The notes beneath the pieces were generated by a model, which saw nothing but the letters and a program-made list of their open reading frames with translations, did not search any database and was not told the DNA's origin. Below are positions 7,407 through 9,072 of a stretch of DNA of 9,072 bases, in pieces; the stretch's first letter is position 1, and each line of letters opens with the position of its first letter. This DNA is from an uncultured Proteiniphilum sp. GTDB lineage: Bacteria > Bacteroidota > Bacteroidia > Bacteroidales > Dysgonomonadaceae. A program made the translations under genes and the position numbers. Location: positions 1 to 9,072 of the forward strand of contig NZ_CALNAT010000185.1 in the NCBI RefSeq assembly GCF_937873925.1, written 5' to 3'.

Positions 7407-8909
7407 ATGAGATTTGAGTTTATATCCATATTTATTTTTTATCTGCTGTTTATTCCCGGTGAATCCACTGCCCGGAATCAGAAAAATACAACGGCAGCCA
7501 AAGATATTGTGAAGATTGCCCCGTTACGCAATCCTGACAGGGGTTTTCATTTGGAGTCAAACTATTTTGCCCATGATATGACGAATCCATTCAGAAAAAA
7601 CGAAATATTTCCAAATGGATTTATTGAAGCCCGGGAAAAGGCTTTTGATTCTGAATCCGAGAATCTGACATTATTACAATTGTATGTTTATCTTACCGAA
7701 TGGGTGGATAAAGATATTTCACAGGAAGGATTGGAAAACATACAAGTCATATTCGATGAGTTGAAAAAACACGGGTATAAAGCTATCTTGAGATTTGCTT
7801 ATAATTGGAAAGGTCTGGATGCTTCGGGTGGTGAATCGGAAAAGTGGATCTTACGGCATATAGATCAGCTGGAACCTTTACTGGAAAAAAACAGGGGGTT
7901 AATAGCCACGATACAGATCGGATTTTTAGGAGCATGGGGAGAATGGCATACCACCCCTTTGCAGAACGACTTTACCGCAAAAAGTAATATTGTAAACGCC
8001 TTGTTAAAAGTATATCCGGAACCCTACAGTATTCAGATCAGGACCCCCGATCATAAGAACAGGCTGAATTTAGACAATGAAAAAGATAAAACACGTATTT
8101 CATACGCCAATGATTATTTTACGGCTGGCGAGCATAGCCACGCCCCGGGAAATGATTTCGTCCCGGGTAGTCAGTGGTACAGGCAGATTGAGAGAGAGTC
8201 GCCTTGGTTCTTTATGAGCGGGGAGATTCCCTACGACGAAAACACCGAATGGGGTTTGGCAGCACTCATCGATCCGGAAACTACACTCAGGATACTAAGA
8301 GACCATCACTACTCGGCCTTTGACCTCACTCAGAATTATCAATTGAATATCAAATCATGGAGAAATATAAAAGTATATCCGGAACTACTTGTAAAAAACA
8401 ATATATTATTTTCGGAAGATTATTTCATGGATGAAAAAGGGAACAGAGTGAATAGGTCGTTCTTCAACTTTGTGAGGGACCATCTTGGCTATCGGCTCAA
8501 TTTAACCGGCTCTTCCCTGAAAACAAAAAGCAAAAAGCTATTGTATGACCTGGAATTTACAAATACAGGTTTTGCAGCGCCGGTTAATTCTAAACCTGTT
8601 TACCTGGTGTTTATTGATGAGAGTAACAATGTAAAAAGAGAGGTAAGGATCAATGCTGATCCCCGGGATTGGCAACCCTATGATTTCAATAAGCAATCAT
8701 ACCAACCTTTAAGACATCGTTTGACAGGTGATATCCCTGTCGATCTGGCAGGAAAATACAGGGTCGGGATCTGGATGCCGGACCCGGATAAATCTTTACA
8801 ATACAATGGTGTGTATGACGTAAAATGGGTTCCCAATAAGAATCTCTCACAATGGTATGATAATGATGGAAAATATGCGGTAAATATCATTGGAGAAGTT
8901 GTCTTGTAG
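7407..8909 (+). CDS. DUF4874-DUF4832 secreted protein, paralogue of the preceding gene
   Basis: The protein has 500 residues and aligns end to end with the preceding DUF4874-DUF4832 lipoprotein (about 40% identical by eye). Shared blocks are LRNPDRGFHLESNYF (40-54), LGAWGEW (174-180, Glu179), YANDYFTAGEH (233-243), HAPGND (245-250), SGEIPYDENTEWGL (271-284, Glu273), DHHYSAFDLTQN (299-310), FVRDHLGYRLNL (355-366), GKYRVGIWMPDP (449-460) and the terminal IIGEVVL. Every candidate active-site residue of the partner is kept. The N-terminus is a hydrophobic signal (residues 5-17) followed by PGESTARN with no cysteine, so cleavage by signal peptidase I is expected, giving a periplasmic or released protein. 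There is no acidic linker. The gene lies 155 bases after its neighbour, behind a terminator, so it is probably transcribed separately. The start is set by the signal peptide. The biochemical activity is unknown; glycan hydrolysis is an inference from the fold and the PUL context. Confidence 0.82.
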   Translation: MRFEFISIFIFYLLFIPGESTARNQKNTTAAKDIVKIAPLRNPDRGFHLESNYFAHDMTNPFRKNEIFPNGFIEAREKAFDSESENLTLLQLYVYLTEWVDKDISQEGLENIQVIFDELKKHGYKAILRFAYNWKGLDASGGESEKWILRHIDQLEPLLEKNRGLIATIQIGFLGAWGEWHTTPLQNDFTAKSNIVNALLKVYPEPYSIQIRTPDHKNRLNLDNEKDKTRISYANDYFTAGEHSHAPGNDFVPGSQWYRQIERESPWFFMSGEIPYDENTEWGLAALIDPETTLRILRDHHYSAFDLTQNYQLNIKSWRNIKVYPELLVKNNILFSEDYFMDEKGNRVNRSFFNFVRDHLGYRLNLTGSSLKTKSKKLLYDLEFTNTGFAAPVNSKPVYLVFIDESNNVKREVRINADPRDWQPYDFNKQSYQPLRHRLTGDIPVDLAGKYRVGIWMPDPDKSLQYNGVYDVKWVPNKNLSQWYDNDGKYAVNIIGEVVL

Positions 8910-8947
8910 CATCCAATCTGAATTATACGGAAAATATAAAAAAGTTT

Positions 8948-9011
8948 AGAAACTGTTTAAAGGCGAAGATATCTTTATCACCCTCTTTCGTAAGCAATTG
9001 GAACAGTTTCT
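8948..9011. repeat. Inverted-repeat segment in the gap before the last gene
   Basis: AGAAACTGTT (8948-8957) and its exact complement AACAGTTTCT (9002-9011) bound a 44-base interior. The interior contains the perfect 10-base palindrome AAGATATCTT (8966-8975) and a possible CGAA/TTCG pairing. No T-tract follows, so it is not a standard terminator for the upstream gene. It could be a structured 5' leader for the gene at 9040, a tiny non-autonomous repeat element, or the remnant of an insertion-sequence end. Whether it recurs in the genome cannot be seen from this window. Confidence 0.4.
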
Positions 9012-9030
9012 TAGTGAATCAATAGAAAAT

Positions 9031-9037
9031 GGAGGAG
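9031..9037 (+). promoter_or_regulatory. Strong Shine-Dalgarno sequence for the gene at 9040
   Basis: GGAGGAG stands just before ATG (GGAGG with 4 bases to the start codon). The other three visible start codons in the probable operon (2788, 4328, 5701) and the one at 7407 have only A-rich leaders, so this site stands out. It firmly supports the start codon at 9040. Confidence 0.65.
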
Positions 9038-9039
9038 TT

Positions 9040-9072
9040 ATGAAAAAGCGTACAGGATTTATTTTATTCATT
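9040..9072 (+). CDS. Start of a probable exported protein, 3'-truncated
   Basis: Only 11 codons are present: MKKRTGFILFI. The two lysines and an arginine followed by hydrophobic residues look like the beginning of a signal peptide, and the ATG is preceded by a good Shine-Dalgarno sequence. In this position a further PUL component (another lipoprotein or a secreted enzyme) would be expected, but the product cannot be named from what is visible. It begins 130 bases after the stop of the second DUF4874-DUF4832 gene. Confidence 0.6.
   Translation, partial: MKKRTGFILFI

Noticed and set aside
8927..9018. Reverse-strand open run of about 31 codons in the gap before the last gene (reads F-T-K-K-L-F-Q-L-L...)
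   Set aside because: It has no start codon, is bounded by stops on both sides, and is too short to call a gene or a pseudogene remnant without a database match.

Overview
The window looks like part of a polysaccharide utilization locus (PUL) from a Bacteroidota bacterium, most likely order Bacteroidales (Bacteroides, Parabacteroides or Dysgonomonas type). The evidence is an adjacent SusC/SusD pair, short AT-rich gaps between genes, start codons mostly without a Shine-Dalgarno sequence, and lipoprotein signals followed by acidic residues. The exact genus is not readable from the sequence. All genes lie on the + strand.

Layout: (1) 1-2774, the 3' part of a SusC/RagA-type TonB-dependent transporter, cut at the window edge just before its TonB box. 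(2) 2788-4308, its SusD/RagB-type glycan-binding lipoprotein. (3) 4328-5665, a lipoprotein with two SusE-like Ig-type domains and a C-terminal FISUMP (Fib_succ_major) domain. (4) 5701-7251, a lipoprotein of the DUF4874-DUF4832 type, probably a TIM-barrel enzyme plus a beta domain. Genes 1-4 are separated by only 13, 19 and 35 bases and probably form one operon, closed by a strong hairpin terminator at 7262-7317. (5) 7407-8909, a second full-length DUF4874-DUF4832 protein, about 40% identical by eye to the first but with a plain secretory signal and no lipobox cysteine. A perfect 8-bp dyad lies in its leader. (6) 9040-9072, the first 11 codons of another probably exported protein, preceded by an unusually good Shine-Dalgarno sequence and a 64-base inverted-repeat segment.

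Inferred working model: the SusD-like and SusE/FISUMP-like lipoproteins capture a glycan on the cell surface, and the first DUF4874-DUF4832 lipoprotein acts on it there. SusC imports the product with TonB energy, and the second DUF4874-DUF4832 protein acts in the periplasm or outside the cell. No glycoside hydrolase, polysaccharide lyase, sulfatase or regulator of a well-characterised family is visible. The DUF pair is therefore the best candidate for the catalytic part of the locus and the most interesting content here. Its substrate cannot be read from the sequence.
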